DNA of 50,021 nt from NCBI GenBank assembly GCA_902557415.1, contig CACEAA010000008.1, forward strand, positions 1 to 50,021, in the 5' to 3' direction. How positions within the stretch are numbered: the stretch's first letter is position 1; every line of letters begins with the position of its first letter. The notes beneath the pieces are model-generated. The model searched no databases, was not told the DNA's origin, and was given only the letters and a program-made list of their open reading frames with translations. The DNA is from an uncultured Pseudomonadota bacterium. Its GTDB lineage: Bacteria > Pseudomonadota > Gammaproteobacteria > Ga0077536. The translations under genes were made by a program, and so were the position numbers. Of this stretch, positions 1 through 8,790 are shown piece by piece.

Positions 1-378
1 ACTAACGCTCCGTATTCCGCTAGTAAGCATGCGGTAGTGGGACTATCAAATACTCTTCGTCTAGAAGGTGAAACTTTAGGTGTTAGAGTTAGTGTGGTTT
101 GTCCGGGATTCGTAAAGACTGATATTTATGATTCTAGTGATGCGATTAATGTCAACAAAGACAAATTAAACGAGAGTATCCCGTTTACTGCAATTAACGC
201 AGATATCGCTGCGCTACAGATTTTAAATGGAGTGAAAAAAAATCAGGGGGTAATAATTTTTCCATTCTACGCGAAGTTGTTATGGTGGATAAATCGACTA
301 TCGAGTCGACTTGCGGCCCCTTTAGCCAGAAAAATGATCGCGGATTTTAGAAAGTTGCGTGATAAGGAAATGGGATGA
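1..378 (+). CDS. Short-chain dehydrogenase/reductase, 5' end outside window
   Basis: The reading frame is open from base 1, so the N-terminal NAD(P)-binding half lies upstream of the window. What remains begins with T-N-A-P-YSASK, the YxxxK catalytic tyrosine/lysine of the SDR family, followed by the typical VVCPGFVKTDIY segment after the fifth strand. It is probably an NAD(P)-dependent oxidoreductase of a hydroxyacyl or alcohol substrate. A GTG at position 37 is internal to the domain and should not be taken as the start. Its stop overlaps the next gene's start by ATGA (375-378), so it is the first visible gene of an operon with two MaoC-like proteins. That context fits a beta-hydroxyacyl/ketoacyl step. 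Substrate unknown. Confidence 0.9.
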   Translation, partial: TNAPYSASKHAVVGLSNTLRLEGETLGVRVSVVCPGFVKTDIYDSSDAINVNKDKLNESIPFTAINADIAALQILNGVKKNQGVIIFPFYAKLLWWINRLSSRLAAPLARKMIADFRKLRDKEMG

Positions 379-836
379 GTGAGAGTAAAGATTTCAGACG
401 TAAAATAGTTGGATATAAAAGTCCAACATTTGAAGTTGATGTAGAGAAAGGTCGGCTAAGACAGTTTTGTCATGCGATAGGCGAGAGCGCAGGTATTTAT
501 ATCAACGAGGTTGAGGCGAAGCGAGCCGGATATCGATCTATCCCTGTACCTCCGACATTTTTGTTCTGCCTAGAAATGGAGCGTGATGATCCCTACGACT
601 GGTTTAAAGAATTATCCATTCCCTTAGGCAATGTCTTGCACGGTGAGCAAAGCTTTAAGTATCACGATATTGTTTGTGCGGGCGATAGGATTAAATTCAG
701 TGGAGAGGTGGTTGACGCCTACGATAAGAAAGGCGGGGCACTTCAATTTATTGTGCATAGGAATTTTGTGTTCTTTGATACAGGTGTCTTGGCTGCAGAA
801 TTTGACCGAACCATCGTGGTTCAGTCGCGGGAATGA
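375..836 (+). CDS. FAS1-like / MaoC N-terminal hot-dog protein
   Basis: This 153-residue protein resembles the N-terminal (FAS1-like) hot-dog domain of MaoC dehydratases. It shows an R-x-F-C-x-A-I-G-E start, a PVPPTFLF segment and a GNVLHGEQSF strand with a C-terminal beta sheet. I cannot see the D-x-N-P-x-H catalytic signature, so it is probably the non-catalytic, substrate-binding half of a two-subunit (R)-specific enoyl-CoA hydratase. The next gene, 3 bases downstream, carries that signature. The start overlaps the upstream SDR stop (ATGA), indicating translational coupling. Heteromeric MaoC pairs are known in steroid side-chain degradation (ChsH1/ChsH2); extending that role here is inference. 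Confidence 0.82.
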   Translation: MSESKDFRRKIVGYKSPTFEVDVEKGRLRQFCHAIGESAGIYINEVEAKRAGYRSIPVPPTFLFCLEMERDDPYDWFKELSIPLGNVLHGEQSFKYHDIVCAGDRIKFSGEVVDAYDKKGGALQFIVHRNFVFFDTGVLAAEFDRTIVVQSRE

Positions 837-839
837 TTT

Positions 840-1259
840 ATGAAGATGATTGATGTAGAAGATATAAGTATTGGTATGAGCTTGCCGATGATGGTACTGC
901 CGCCAATAAGTCGCCAAACACTCGCAGTTTACTGTGGAGCCTCTGGGGATCATAATCCGATTCACGTTGACATTGATTTTGCCAAGGAATCTGGATTAGA
1001 TGATGTGATCGCGCATGGAATGCTAATTATGTCATATCTTGGACGAATGTTAACGTCTTGGGCACCGCCGCAGATGCTAAAGAGTTTCGAGTCTCGCTTT
1101 TTGAAAATGACGCGTATTGGAGACATTATCACTGTTAAAGGTGAAGTGATAAATAAGTCGATCGTCAATAATAAATGGGTGATTGATCTTAATTTAGAGG
1201 CTTGCGATCAATCGGGTGAAGTCAAACTCTCTGGGAATGCGTCTATCGTTCTAATATGA
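840..1259 (+). CDS. MaoC-like dehydratase, catalytic hot-dog subunit
   Basis: A 139-residue single hot-dog protein of the MaoC dehydratase family. The hydratase signature is visible as SGDHNPIHVD at about residues 39-48, giving the catalytic Asp/His dyad, followed by the IAHGMLIMSYLG helix that lines the CoA-binding face. It should hydrate a trans-2-enoyl-CoA to the hydroxyacyl-CoA, or do the reverse, in the cytoplasm. It follows the FAS1-like protein by 3 bases and overlaps the next gene by ATGA. The three genes are therefore very likely cotranscribed, and the two hot-dog proteins probably form one enzyme. Specific substrate unknown. Confidence 0.88.
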   Translation: MKMIDVEDISIGMSLPMMVLPPISRQTLAVYCGASGDHNPIHVDIDFAKESGLDDVIAHGMLIMSYLGRMLTSWAPPQMLKSFESRFLKMTRIGDIITVKGEVINKSIVNNKWVIDLNLEACDQSGEVKLSGNASIVLI

Positions 1260-1918
1260 GTACCTCATCGGATTACCTCGATTCGAAGAGGATCACTGAC
1301 TTCCTGTTCTATTTTCAGCTGGTGGCTGCCAGTGTTTTTGTGGCTTCTCAACTATCGGTTATGCGTCAAAGTATTTCGGGTGTCAGCATAACGTGGTTTG
1401 GACTGTGGTTGATTTTTTTATCCATTAATTTGTTTTTATCTATCGCGCCATTGCGCCGCGATCGAAATCGTATTTCTAAGCAAACCTTTTTTTTGTATTT
1501 AGTCTGGGTTATAGCGATGGCGGTTGCTTTTGCCTTTTTACTTTGGCAGGGCGCTGTTTGGACAAAGATCGACACCGTCACTGCTATGATTACTAGCATA
1601 GGCTCTATAGCAGCTATTGGTATTGCTCGAATCAACCATTTACCAATTACTGATCCTATGGTTCAAGCTTCATTTGCGGTCCTGTGTAAGGCGGTACCAC
1701 AACTCACACTCGTTTGGATGATCATTGAGTACGGCGGTGATGGGATCTCACCCTACGTTGTAGTGTTGGGTCATATTACCATCTCGCTTCGACTCACTCA
1801 GTTGTGGTATGCGTCTTTGGAGGGAGGTTGGGATCGCAATCGTCGGGGTATTGCTATCGGCGAGATATCGAACGAGCTGACTTGGATTATCGCCACAGTC
1901 GTGTGGCTTCTGCAGTAA
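1256..1918 (+). CDS. Polytopic membrane protein of unknown function
   Basis: I do not recognise this 220-residue protein. It has about six hydrophobic stretches (near residues 18-35, 45-65, 79-99, 107-124, 135-160 and 165-180, with a last one at 205-220) and a basic loop RRDRNRISK around residue 70, so it is an integral inner-membrane protein. It starts within the stop of the catalytic MaoC gene (ATGA at 1256-1259), so it belongs to the SDR/MaoC operon. The context suggests a role linked to the same acyl or lipid substrate, but no motif supports a specific function. Its stop codon directly abuts the stop codon of the convergent lipoprotein gene, with no base between them. Confidence 0.8.
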   Translation: MSTSSDYLDSKRITDFLFYFQLVAASVFVASQLSVMRQSISGVSITWFGLWLIFLSINLFLSIAPLRRDRNRISKQTFFLYLVWVIAMAVAFAFLLWQGAVWTKIDTVTAMITSIGSIAAIGIARINHLPITDPMVQASFAVLCKAVPQLTLVWMIIEYGGDGISPYVVVLGHITISLRLTQLWYASLEGGWDRNRRGIAIGEISNELTWIIATVVWLLQ

Positions 1919-3028
1919 TCAACCTCCAATAGGTAACGTTAAAACTGGGGCTGAGTTTGACGATTTTCTTGATTGGAGTGCGAATAACTGTCCGAGCAGC
2001 TGGAGTGTTGATTTAGATTGGATGTCGTCATCGCCCACGTAGAACCATTTGTTTCTATATTCAACCGCGACAGCATAATTACTTGGAGCCTGTTCACTTG
2101 CTTCTATTGTTAGTAAGTTCCCAGTTACCTCAGTCCAATCAAAAGGTAATCCAGTGGAGTCGAGCGTGACTCTCACTCGGCCAGAAGTGATGTGGTCTTC
2201 CGGAACTTCGACGGCGTGAGAGAGAAAATACAGGACTCCCATGAACGAACGTGTTCGAACATCAACGGTATCGCCACTAGCTTGGTAACTAGATTGCACC
2301 AGCGGATACTGGTTTTGCGATAGGTTTAGTTTCAATAGCTCAGCTAGTTTCAGGAGTAAGGCATTATTTTCAGGTGTCTGATTAGTGATCATAGAGTACT
2401 GACTAGCGTGATCATTATGTACTGTTTTGAATTGCAGCCCACCTTTATTTTGGAGCTGATCGATCGTCGTAACCGCAGCTTGAAACTGCTCATAACTCGG
2501 CGCCTTTAGTGGCGTTGGACCAGACGCTTGGCTGGCATTATCCAACCCATTTAAATTTTCAACGCTCAAGCTCAACACTCTTTCGGTACTCCATCCACTT
2601 GCGTCGAGTAGAACGATAGTATCAAGTGAAATTTGCGAAAGAACTTTTCTGACAAAGTTTTCCCCCCTAAGCGGGGTGTAGGTTACTGTCGGTTTTTCCT
2701 CATACGCGAACTTTCCTTTAAGGCCGTAACTATTATTGCCATTAAAATCGACCACTGAACTTGCTTCCGCTGAAGGTGCTAGTAAAAACTGTGTATTTAA
2801 AGCGGTCGCCTCCAGGAAATAAGGTGCGTCTCCATATCTAAGTCTCACCAGGTTCAGGAGCATTTGCTCGCCCTCTGTGCGACTCATTGCAATATTATAC
2901 TGAGTCCTACTTCCCTCAATAAACTTAGGTCCCAATTGGGAACAGCCACTCATAATGCTAATAGTAGCTAGATACAAAATAACTTGTATTTTTAGTCCGA
3001 TGCTTCTTCGTTTTAGGGACATGATCAT
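1919..3028 (-). CDS. Conserved lipoprotein, function unknown
   Basis: A 369-residue exported protein. The N-terminus has a basic start, a hydrophobic core and the lipobox I-M-S-G-C near residues 26-30, so it should be lipidated. The mature part has a conserved-looking block, NLVRLRYGDAPYFLEAT at about residues 59-75, then a region rich in beta strands. It has no enzymatic motif I recognise. It lies 14 bases downstream of selO on the same strand and is probably cotranscribed with it. An alternative start three residues in (MSLKRR) is possible. Outer-membrane or periplasmic location is inferred from the lipobox; function is unknown. Confidence 0.78.
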   Translation of the reverse strand: MIMSLKRRSIGLKIQVILYLATISIMSGCSQLGPKFIEGSRTQYNIAMSRTEGEQMLLNLVRLRYGDAPYFLEATALNTQFLLAPSAEASSVVDFNGNNSYGLKGKFAYEEKPTVTYTPLRGENFVRKVLSQISLDTIVLLDASGWSTERVLSLSVENLNGLDNASQASGPTPLKAPSYEQFQAAVTTIDQLQNKGGLQFKTVHNDHASQYSMITNQTPENNALLLKLAELLKLNLSQNQYPLVQSSYQASGDTVDVRTRSFMGVLYFLSHAVEVPEDHITSGRVRVTLDSTGLPFDWTEVTGNLLTIEASEQAPSNYAVAVEYRNKWFYVGDDDIQSKSTLQLLGQLFALQSRKSSNSAPVLTLPIGG

Positions 3029-3042
3029 TTACGGATAAATTT

Positions 3043-4668
3043 TCAAGAGCTACAGGATAGCATGGAGCATCCAGGACGATGTCGTGCCCATTCTGGTCTT
3101 TTCTGAGCATACTCGTGATTATTTTCATCGTTTGTGTAGGGCTTTTTGAGAACGCTCAGTAAGTCATTTACCGGTTGGAAATTACCAATCGACGCCTCGT
3201 CGATCGCGAGTTGAGCTAAATAGTTTCTAAACACAAAGTTAGGGTTGACTTGATCCATTGCACTTTGTCGCTCATCTGCAGTAGAGCGTTCATCCTGTAA
3301 TCTCCGGTTATAAGACTTTAACCATATATTCAAATCAGCCTTATATTGGTTACTATTTTCTTCAGGCTTATAATAAGCAGGCAATAGAATTTTATACGCT
3401 ATTTCTTCGTCTGAAAAATTTGGTGTTTTCTGCACTAACGCTAATTTACGAAAAAAGATAGTCATATCGGTTTCTACTTCACTTAGAAGCTGAAACAAGT
3501 CTTCGGTTAATTTGCCATCGGTTTTGGTTACGAATTCCTTTAGCCCTAATTTTGAGGCGAGCATACTTTGATTGTGCTGATCATACGTGTCTTGATAACT
3601 TTTGAGGGCGTTTTCTAAGGGGCTTGATTCCTTTATGAGTGGGTATAAAGCATTTGCTAACTGTACCAAATTCCAGAGGGCGACCTGTGGTTGATTGCCG
3701 TATCTGTAACGTCTTCCATTGGCATCGGTAGTATTAGGCGTCCAGTTGGGATCATAGTCTTCTAACCATCCGTAAGGTCCGTAGTCTATTGTGAGCCCTA
3801 ATATAGACATATTGTCAGTGTTCATTACACCATGAACAAATCCTACTCGCATCCATTCCACTACCATCAAGGCAGTTCTTTTACATACTTCCTCGAACCA
3901 CTCAAGAATTGATTCGTTAGAGAACTGCTTGGCGCTGTCCATTGGAAGACTCATATCATGAAAATCGTATCTGATGGTGTAATTGATCAGTTCTCTCAAA
4001 AGGTTATAGTTCTGCATTGCGGCAGGAAGCTGAAAGTGCCCGAAGCGAATGAATGAGGGCGCAGTCCGACATACAACAGCTCCTAACTCTTTTTTAGGAT
4101 TCCCATCGTAGAACATATCCCTTTCTACTTCTTCCCCAGTTAGACAAATACTAAGCGCTCGGGTCGTTGGCACCCCAAGATGATACATTGCTTCACTGCA
4201 TATGTATTCTCTAATTGAAGACCTTAGTACGGCCAATCCATCAGCGGTTCGCGAATAAGGCGTTGGCCCTGCCCCCTTTAACTGTAGAGTCCAACGAGTA
4301 TTGCCTGCTGTAACTACTTCTCCTAAGTTTATCGCTCTACCATCGCCCAATTGACCCGCCCAATTGCCAAATTGGTGGCCACCGTAAACTGTGGCGCATG
4401 GATGCATTTCTGATAGTACTTTATTTCCTGAAAAGACTTCAGTAAAGGTTTTAGTGCTGCAGACACTCTCATGAAGGTTAAGAGCCTCTGCCATTTCTAC
4501 GGAGAAGGATATGAGTCTTGGAGCGCAAGAGGGCTTGGGCTTTACGTTAGAAAAACTGGCGCTTGAAACCTGTCTGCAGTAGTTATCTTCAATTGGATCT
4601 GCGGGCAGGGTGTTGACAAAGGAATTATCAAATTTTAGGTCGTCGAGAGAATGGTACAGTTGAGACAT
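3043..4668 (-). CDS. selO: SelO protein adenylyltransferase (YdiU/UPF0061)
   Basis: A full-length SelO pseudokinase-fold enzyme of 541 residues that transfers AMP from ATP to Ser/Thr/Tyr of target proteins; in other bacteria it is tied to redox stress. Visible family blocks are YGGHQFGNWAGQLGDGRA near residue 95, LQLKGAGPTPYSR, the HGVMNTDNMS block near 281 and IDYGPYG near 294, the last two supplying the catalytic Asn/Asp residues. The C-terminus GCSMLSCSS retains the redox-active cysteine position that is selenocysteine in animals. A lipoprotein gene follows after 14 bases. The ATG at 4666-4668 is the family's usual start region. Confidence 0.97.
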   Translation of the reverse strand: MSQLYHSLDDLKFDNSFVNTLPADPIEDNYCRQVSSASFSNVKPKPSCAPRLISFSVEMAEALNLHESVCSTKTFTEVFSGNKVLSEMHPCATVYGGHQFGNWAGQLGDGRAINLGEVVTAGNTRWTLQLKGAGPTPYSRTADGLAVLRSSIREYICSEAMYHLGVPTTRALSICLTGEEVERDMFYDGNPKKELGAVVCRTAPSFIRFGHFQLPAAMQNYNLLRELINYTIRYDFHDMSLPMDSAKQFSNESILEWFEEVCKRTALMVVEWMRVGFVHGVMNTDNMSILGLTIDYGPYGWLEDYDPNWTPNTTDANGRRYRYGNQPQVALWNLVQLANALYPLIKESSPLENALKSYQDTYDQHNQSMLASKLGLKEFVTKTDGKLTEDLFQLLSEVETDMTIFFRKLALVQKTPNFSDEEIAYKILLPAYYKPEENSNQYKADLNIWLKSYNRRLQDERSTADERQSAMDQVNPNFVFRNYLAQLAIDEASIGNFQPVNDLLSVLKKPYTNDENNHEYAQKRPEWARHRPGCSMLSCSS

Positions 4669-4874
4669 AGCTTATAGATCACTCAGGATAGTCTTACGAA
4701 CATGTGTTCACTTATTTTAGTGCATGGCGTCGAATAAACAAATGACTTTTGTATATTATGCTTTAAGAGGATCAATGCTTGTGTCTAGTAATTTTCTGAT
4801 CATATGGCTAGACTAAAGCTATAGGCAGACGGACATGTCGTTTGCCAGTATTGACGCTAATGGGGAGAAGTGTA

Positions 4875-6950
4875 ATGACTATTATGCGAGCTATTTTTGT
4901 GGGCACCGTTATCGGTTTGGTTTCGATACAAGCATGGGCTGGCACATCAGTTGATGATAAGGCGTTGGCATCTTTGGGCGATGGAAGTAATTGGTTATCT
5001 TACGGGCGTAATTACAGCGAGCAGCGTTATAGTCCTTTAGATCAGGTTAATGTGGAAAGTGTCAAACGCCTTGGCATCGAATGGGTGATGGAGTTGCCTA
5101 AGGATAAGCAATTGACTGGGACCCCGTTAGTTGTTGACGGTGTTTTGTATTTTACCGGAAGCTTTTCTGTCACGAGAGCCGTTGACGCAAAGACGGGTGA
5201 ATTATTGTGGGAGTACGATCCTAAGTCTATTGAGCATGCCGGGGATAGATTAGTCAATATGTGGGACCAGAACAAAGGGCCCGCCTTTTGGAACGGAAAA
5301 GTAATAATCTCAACTATCGACGGACGGCTTGTTGGGATAGATGCTAAAACGGGAAAGATGGTTTGGGAGACCATGACTGTTGATCCGCGTCGCGCCTATT
5401 ATATTACTGGGGCTCCTAAAGTTTTTAAAGGTAAGGTTGTTATCGGGAATGGTGGTACAGAACATGATGCCGCACGAGGTTATATTACTGCGTACGACGC
5501 TGACACGGGGGAACAAGCTTGGCGTTTTTGGGTAGTGCCTGGTAATCCCGCCGACGGTTTCGAGTCACCTGCGATGGAGATGGCAGCGAAGACTTGGACA
5601 GGTGAATGGTGGAAATTTGGCGGGGGAGGTAATACGTGGAACGGAATCACTTATGATCCCGAGTTTGATCAATTACTGGTTGGTACTGGCAATGGCTCTC
5701 CATGGAATCAGAAAATTAGATCGCCTCAAGGAGGCGATAATCTTTTTCTCTGCTCTATAGTTGCTTTGGATGCCGATACGGGTGACTACAAGTGGCACTA
5801 TCAAACAGTTCCCGGAGAAACTTGGGATTATAATTCTAACATGGACATAGTCTTGGCGGATCTCAAGCTAAGTGGCCGCAATATTAAGGCTTTAATGCAT
5901 GCTCCAAAAAATGGTTTCTTCTACGTTTTGAATCGAGAAAATGGAGAACTGTTGTCGGCAGAAAAAATTTCTAAAACGACTTGGGCCTCTCATGTCGATT
6001 TAAAAACTGGTCGTCCTGTAGAGGTAGCTGGTGCGCGTTACGAAGATGGTTCCGAGGAAGTTTGGCCGAGTCCATTTGGAGCACATAGTTGGCATGCGAT
6101 GTCTTTCAATCCTAATACTGGGCTAGTATATATTCCTACGATTAAACAGTCGGCGGTTTTTACAGATGGTGGTGTGGATATTGGAGGTTTTGAATCGCCG
6201 CATCGATCCGTTGCGGTAGGTGTTGCCTTTGGTACGGCTGATAGTTTGCCGGACGCTGGGAGTTCTACGCTCCAAGCTTGGGATCCGATCAAAAATGAGC
6301 AAGTGTGGGAGCAGCCGTTACCTCCTCAATGGAACCCTGGAACAATGACAACTAAAGGGAACTTGGTTTTTGAAGGGAGAGCTGACGGACGTTTCGTGGC
6401 TTACCATGCTGAAACTGGAGAAATATTGTGGTCTGAAGAATTGGGTCTCGGGATCTCAGCACCACCAATCACTTATGCAGTGAATGGCAAGCAATATGTG
6501 TCATTATTGGTGGGTTGGGGAGGTGCCGGATTGATATCTGGCTCGTTGAGCGCGCAACACGGTTGGAAATATAAGGCACATCCTAGACGTTTAGTAACTT
6601 TCGCTCTAGACGGATCTCATACCCTTCCTAAGTTTTTGCCTCCCGCTTTTGCTACACCTAGAGATCCTGACGGATTTGTTATAGACGATGCGTTGGCCGA
6701 GGAAGGACTGGAAATTTATTCTTCGCGGTGCTTTTTGTGTCACGGGGGTGGAGTAGTTTCTGGAGGAATGGCTCCTGATCTGCGTGAGTCGGTAATACCT
6801 ATGTCACATGACTCATTTAAAAGTGTGGTTGTGGACGGGACATTGCTTGGAAACGGTATGCCTAGGTTTCGGGATCTTGACGACGACGGATTAATTGCAT
6901 TGCATCATTACATACGCAAATGTGCACGTGATCTTAACTCTTGCCAGTAG
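4875..6950 (+). CDS. PQQ-dependent alcohol dehydrogenase with C-terminal cytochrome c
   Basis: A type II quinohemoprotein alcohol dehydrogenase: a signal peptide (about residues 1-22), an eight-bladed PQQ propeller, then a cytochrome c domain with CFLCH near residue 618 and a Met ligand in GNGMPRF near 660. The PQQ/metal residues are present: Glu in IGNGGTEHD (~196), Asn in GTGNGSPWN (~271) and catalytic Asp in WDYNSN (~317). The residue two after that Asp is Asn, so the extra lanthanide-coordinating Asp of XoxF/PedH-type enzymes is absent and Ca2+ use is likely. The vicinal Cys-Cys pair is also absent. I chose the ATG at 4875 because GGGGAG lies 7 bases upstream; an in-frame TTG (4842) and ATG (4860) are alternatives. 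Periplasmic. No PQQ biosynthesis genes are nearby. Confidence 0.94.
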   Translation: MTIMRAIFVGTVIGLVSIQAWAGTSVDDKALASLGDGSNWLSYGRNYSEQRYSPLDQVNVESVKRLGIEWVMELPKDKQLTGTPLVVDGVLYFTGSFSVTRAVDAKTGELLWEYDPKSIEHAGDRLVNMWDQNKGPAFWNGKVIISTIDGRLVGIDAKTGKMVWETMTVDPRRAYYITGAPKVFKGKVVIGNGGTEHDAARGYITAYDADTGEQAWRFWVVPGNPADGFESPAMEMAAKTWTGEWWKFGGGGNTWNGITYDPEFDQLLVGTGNGSPWNQKIRSPQGGDNLFLCSIVALDADTGDYKWHYQTVPGETWDYNSNMDIVLADLKLSGRNIKALMHAPKNGFFYVLNRENGELLSAEKISKTTWASHVDLKTGRPVEVAGARYEDGSEEVWPSPFGAHSWHAMSFNPNTGLVYIPTIKQSAVFTDGGVDIGGFESPHRSVAVGVAFGTADSLPDAGSSTLQAWDPIKNEQVWEQPLPPQWNPGTMTTKGNLVFEGRADGRFVAYHAETGEILWSEELGLGISAPPITYAVNGKQYVSLLVGWGGAGLISGSLSAQHGWKYKAHPRRLVTFALDGSHTLPKFLPPAFATPRDPDGFVIDDALAEEGLEIYSSRCFLCHGGGVVSGGMAPDLRESVIPMSHDSFKSVVVDGTLLGNGMPRFRDLDDDGLIALHHYIRKCARDLNSCQ

Positions 6951-6967
6951 ATAACTTATTTTATTAG

Positions 6968-7009
6968 TGCATTTTGCTCGCACTAACTAGCCTGAGCGAG
7001 TAAAATGCG
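6968..7009 (+). terminator. Hairpin after PQQ dehydrogenase
   Basis: Stem GCATTTTGCTCGC (6969-6981) pairs with GCGAGTAAAATGC (6996-7008) with one G-U wobble and a 14-base loop; an outer U-G pair extends it. It lies 18 bases after the dehydrogenase stop and 97 bases before ettA. There is no strong T-tract after it, so it may be a weak or Rho-assisted terminator, or an mRNA 3'-end stabiliser. Confidence 0.5.
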
Positions 7010-7105
7010 CTGCATTCGGATGGCTAAATAATTTGGTCGAGAAAGTCCGGATTTTAAACCAATCAAATATAATCAGAATTACTTAATAAGGAAGTCGTAA
7101 GTAAC

Positions 7106-8779
7106 ATGGCTCAGTATGTCTTTCAGATGCAGCAAGTCGGTAAAATAGTTCCTCCACAAAAGAAAATTTTGCGTGACATTTCTTTAAGCTTTTTCCCTGG
7201 AGCAAAAATTGGTGTTCTTGGCTTAAATGGATCTGGAAAATCTACGCTACTTAAAATAATGGCCGGTGTAGACACCGAAATCGAAGGTGAAGCCACTCCT
7301 CAAAAGGGTTTGAAAATTGGGTATTTGCCGCAGGAACCGGAGTTAGACGCGTCAAAGAATGTGAGAGGAAATGTTGAAGCAGGATTAGGGCAAATCACCA
7401 AGCTGCTAGAGCGGTTTAATGAGATTAGTTTGGCCTTTGCAGAACCAATGGATGACGACAAGATGACCGCTCTTCTGGAGGAACAGGGCGAGCTTCAGAA
7501 TGAAATAGATACAGTCGGAGGCTGGGAGATTGAGAGAAAGTTAGAGATCGCAGCGGACTCCTTGAGGCTTCCGGATTGGGATGCAGAAATAAATAATCTT
7601 TCGGGTGGTGAGCGAAGGAGGGTCGCCTTGTGCCGCTTACTACTCTCAGAACCTGAGATGCTATTGATCGATGAGCCTACAAACCACTTAGATGCTGAGT
7701 CAGTGGGTTGGTTGGAGCGATTTCTAGAAAATTACGCTGGAACAGTAGTTGCGGTAACTCATGATCGCTATTTTTTAGACAATGTTGCCGGATGGATATT
7801 GGAACTCGATCGTGGACATGGAATTCCATATGAGGGTAACTATAGTTCTTGGTTAGAGCAAAAAGAAGCACGGCTTCAGCAAGAACAAAGAGAGGAGGCA
7901 GCGCACCGAAAAACGGTGGCCTCAGAGCTAGAATGGGTAAGGCAAAATGCGAAAGGCCGCCAATCAAAAAGTAGGGCGCGCCTACAGCGATTTGAGGAGC
8001 TTCAATCGAGAGAATTTCAACAGCGAAATGAAACTAACGAATTATATATTCCCCCTGGACCAAGACTGGGTGATGTGGTCATAGATGCAAAGAACATAGT
8101 GAAAGCGTTTGGAGAGAAGCTCTTGATTGATGATTTGTCATTCAAATTGCCTCCCGGTGGGATCGTCGGTGTGATCGGTTCTAATGGAGCGGGGAAAACT
8201 ACTTTGTTCAACATGCTGACCGGGGTTGAGAAACCTGACGCTGGAGAGATAATTATTGGGTCAACGGTGGATATTGCCTATGTTGATCAGAGTAGAGAAA
8301 CGTTAAATGATAATAATACGGTCTGGCAAGAGATATCCGGGGGGCACGATATCTTAACTATCGGAGAGTATGAATTACAGTCGAGAGCCTATTGCGGTCG
8401 ATTTAATTTTCGAGGAACCGATCAACAAAAACATATCGGACAGTTATCCGGTGGCGAACGTAACAGGGTGCATTTAGCTAAGGTGTTACTTAGAGGAGGT
8501 AATGTACTTTTCCTCGATGAGCCTACGAACGATCTTGATGTGGAGACATTGCGCGCATTAGAGGAAGCGCTACTCAACTTCCCTGGATGTGCGATAGTTA
8601 TTTCTCATGATAGATGGTTTTTAGATAGAGTGGCTACGCATATACTGGCTTTCGAGGGTGATAGCCATGTGGAATGGTTCCCGGGTAACTACGCGGATTA
8701 CGAAGCTGATCGAAGACGGAGAATGGGAGAAGAGGCCGACAAACCGCGCAGGATAAAATTTAAGCCCGTAATTCGCTAG
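7106..8779 (+). CDS. ettA: Energy-dependent translational throttle protein EttA (ABC-F)
   Basis: A 557-residue ABC-F ATPase, matching the usual length of EttA, which binds the ribosomal E site and gates elongation according to ATP/ADP. It has two ABC domains: the first with GLNGSGKST (~39-47), LSGGERRRVALCR and LLIDEPTNHLD; the second with GSNGAGKTT (~357), LSGGERNRVHLAK and LFLDEPTNDLD. A charged linker of about residues 245-310 and an arm insertion in domain 1 (after the Q-loop PQEPELD) match the family. It has no membrane segments, so it is not a transporter. The first residues MAQYVFQMQQVGK match the EttA start. AAGGAAG about 12 bases upstream of the start is a plausible RBS. Confidence 0.97.
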   Translation: MAQYVFQMQQVGKIVPPQKKILRDISLSFFPGAKIGVLGLNGSGKSTLLKIMAGVDTEIEGEATPQKGLKIGYLPQEPELDASKNVRGNVEAGLGQITKLLERFNEISLAFAEPMDDDKMTALLEEQGELQNEIDTVGGWEIERKLEIAADSLRLPDWDAEINNLSGGERRRVALCRLLLSEPEMLLIDEPTNHLDAESVGWLERFLENYAGTVVAVTHDRYFLDNVAGWILELDRGHGIPYEGNYSSWLEQKEARLQQEQREEAAHRKTVASELEWVRQNAKGRQSKSRARLQRFEELQSREFQQRNETNELYIPPGPRLGDVVIDAKNIVKAFGEKLLIDDLSFKLPPGGIVGVIGSNGAGKTTLFNMLTGVEKPDAGEIIIGSTVDIAYVDQSRETLNDNNTVWQEISGGHDILTIGEYELQSRAYCGRFNFRGTDQQKHIGQLSGGERNRVHLAKVLLRGGNVLFLDEPTNDLDVETLRALEEALLNFPGCAIVISHDRWFLDRVATHILAFEGDSHVEWFPGNYADYEADRRRRMGEEADKPRRIKFKPVIR

Positions 8780-8790
8780 GCTACAAATTA

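Noticed and set aside
624-965. 113-codon minus-strand frame across the two MaoC genes
   Set aside because: It lies opposite two well-supported hot-dog genes and has no protein-family features.
4669-4874. Promoter between selO and the PQQ dehydrogenase
   Set aside because: TATTAT-like sequences exist (near 4755) but no -35 box at suitable spacing could be supported, so I did not list one.
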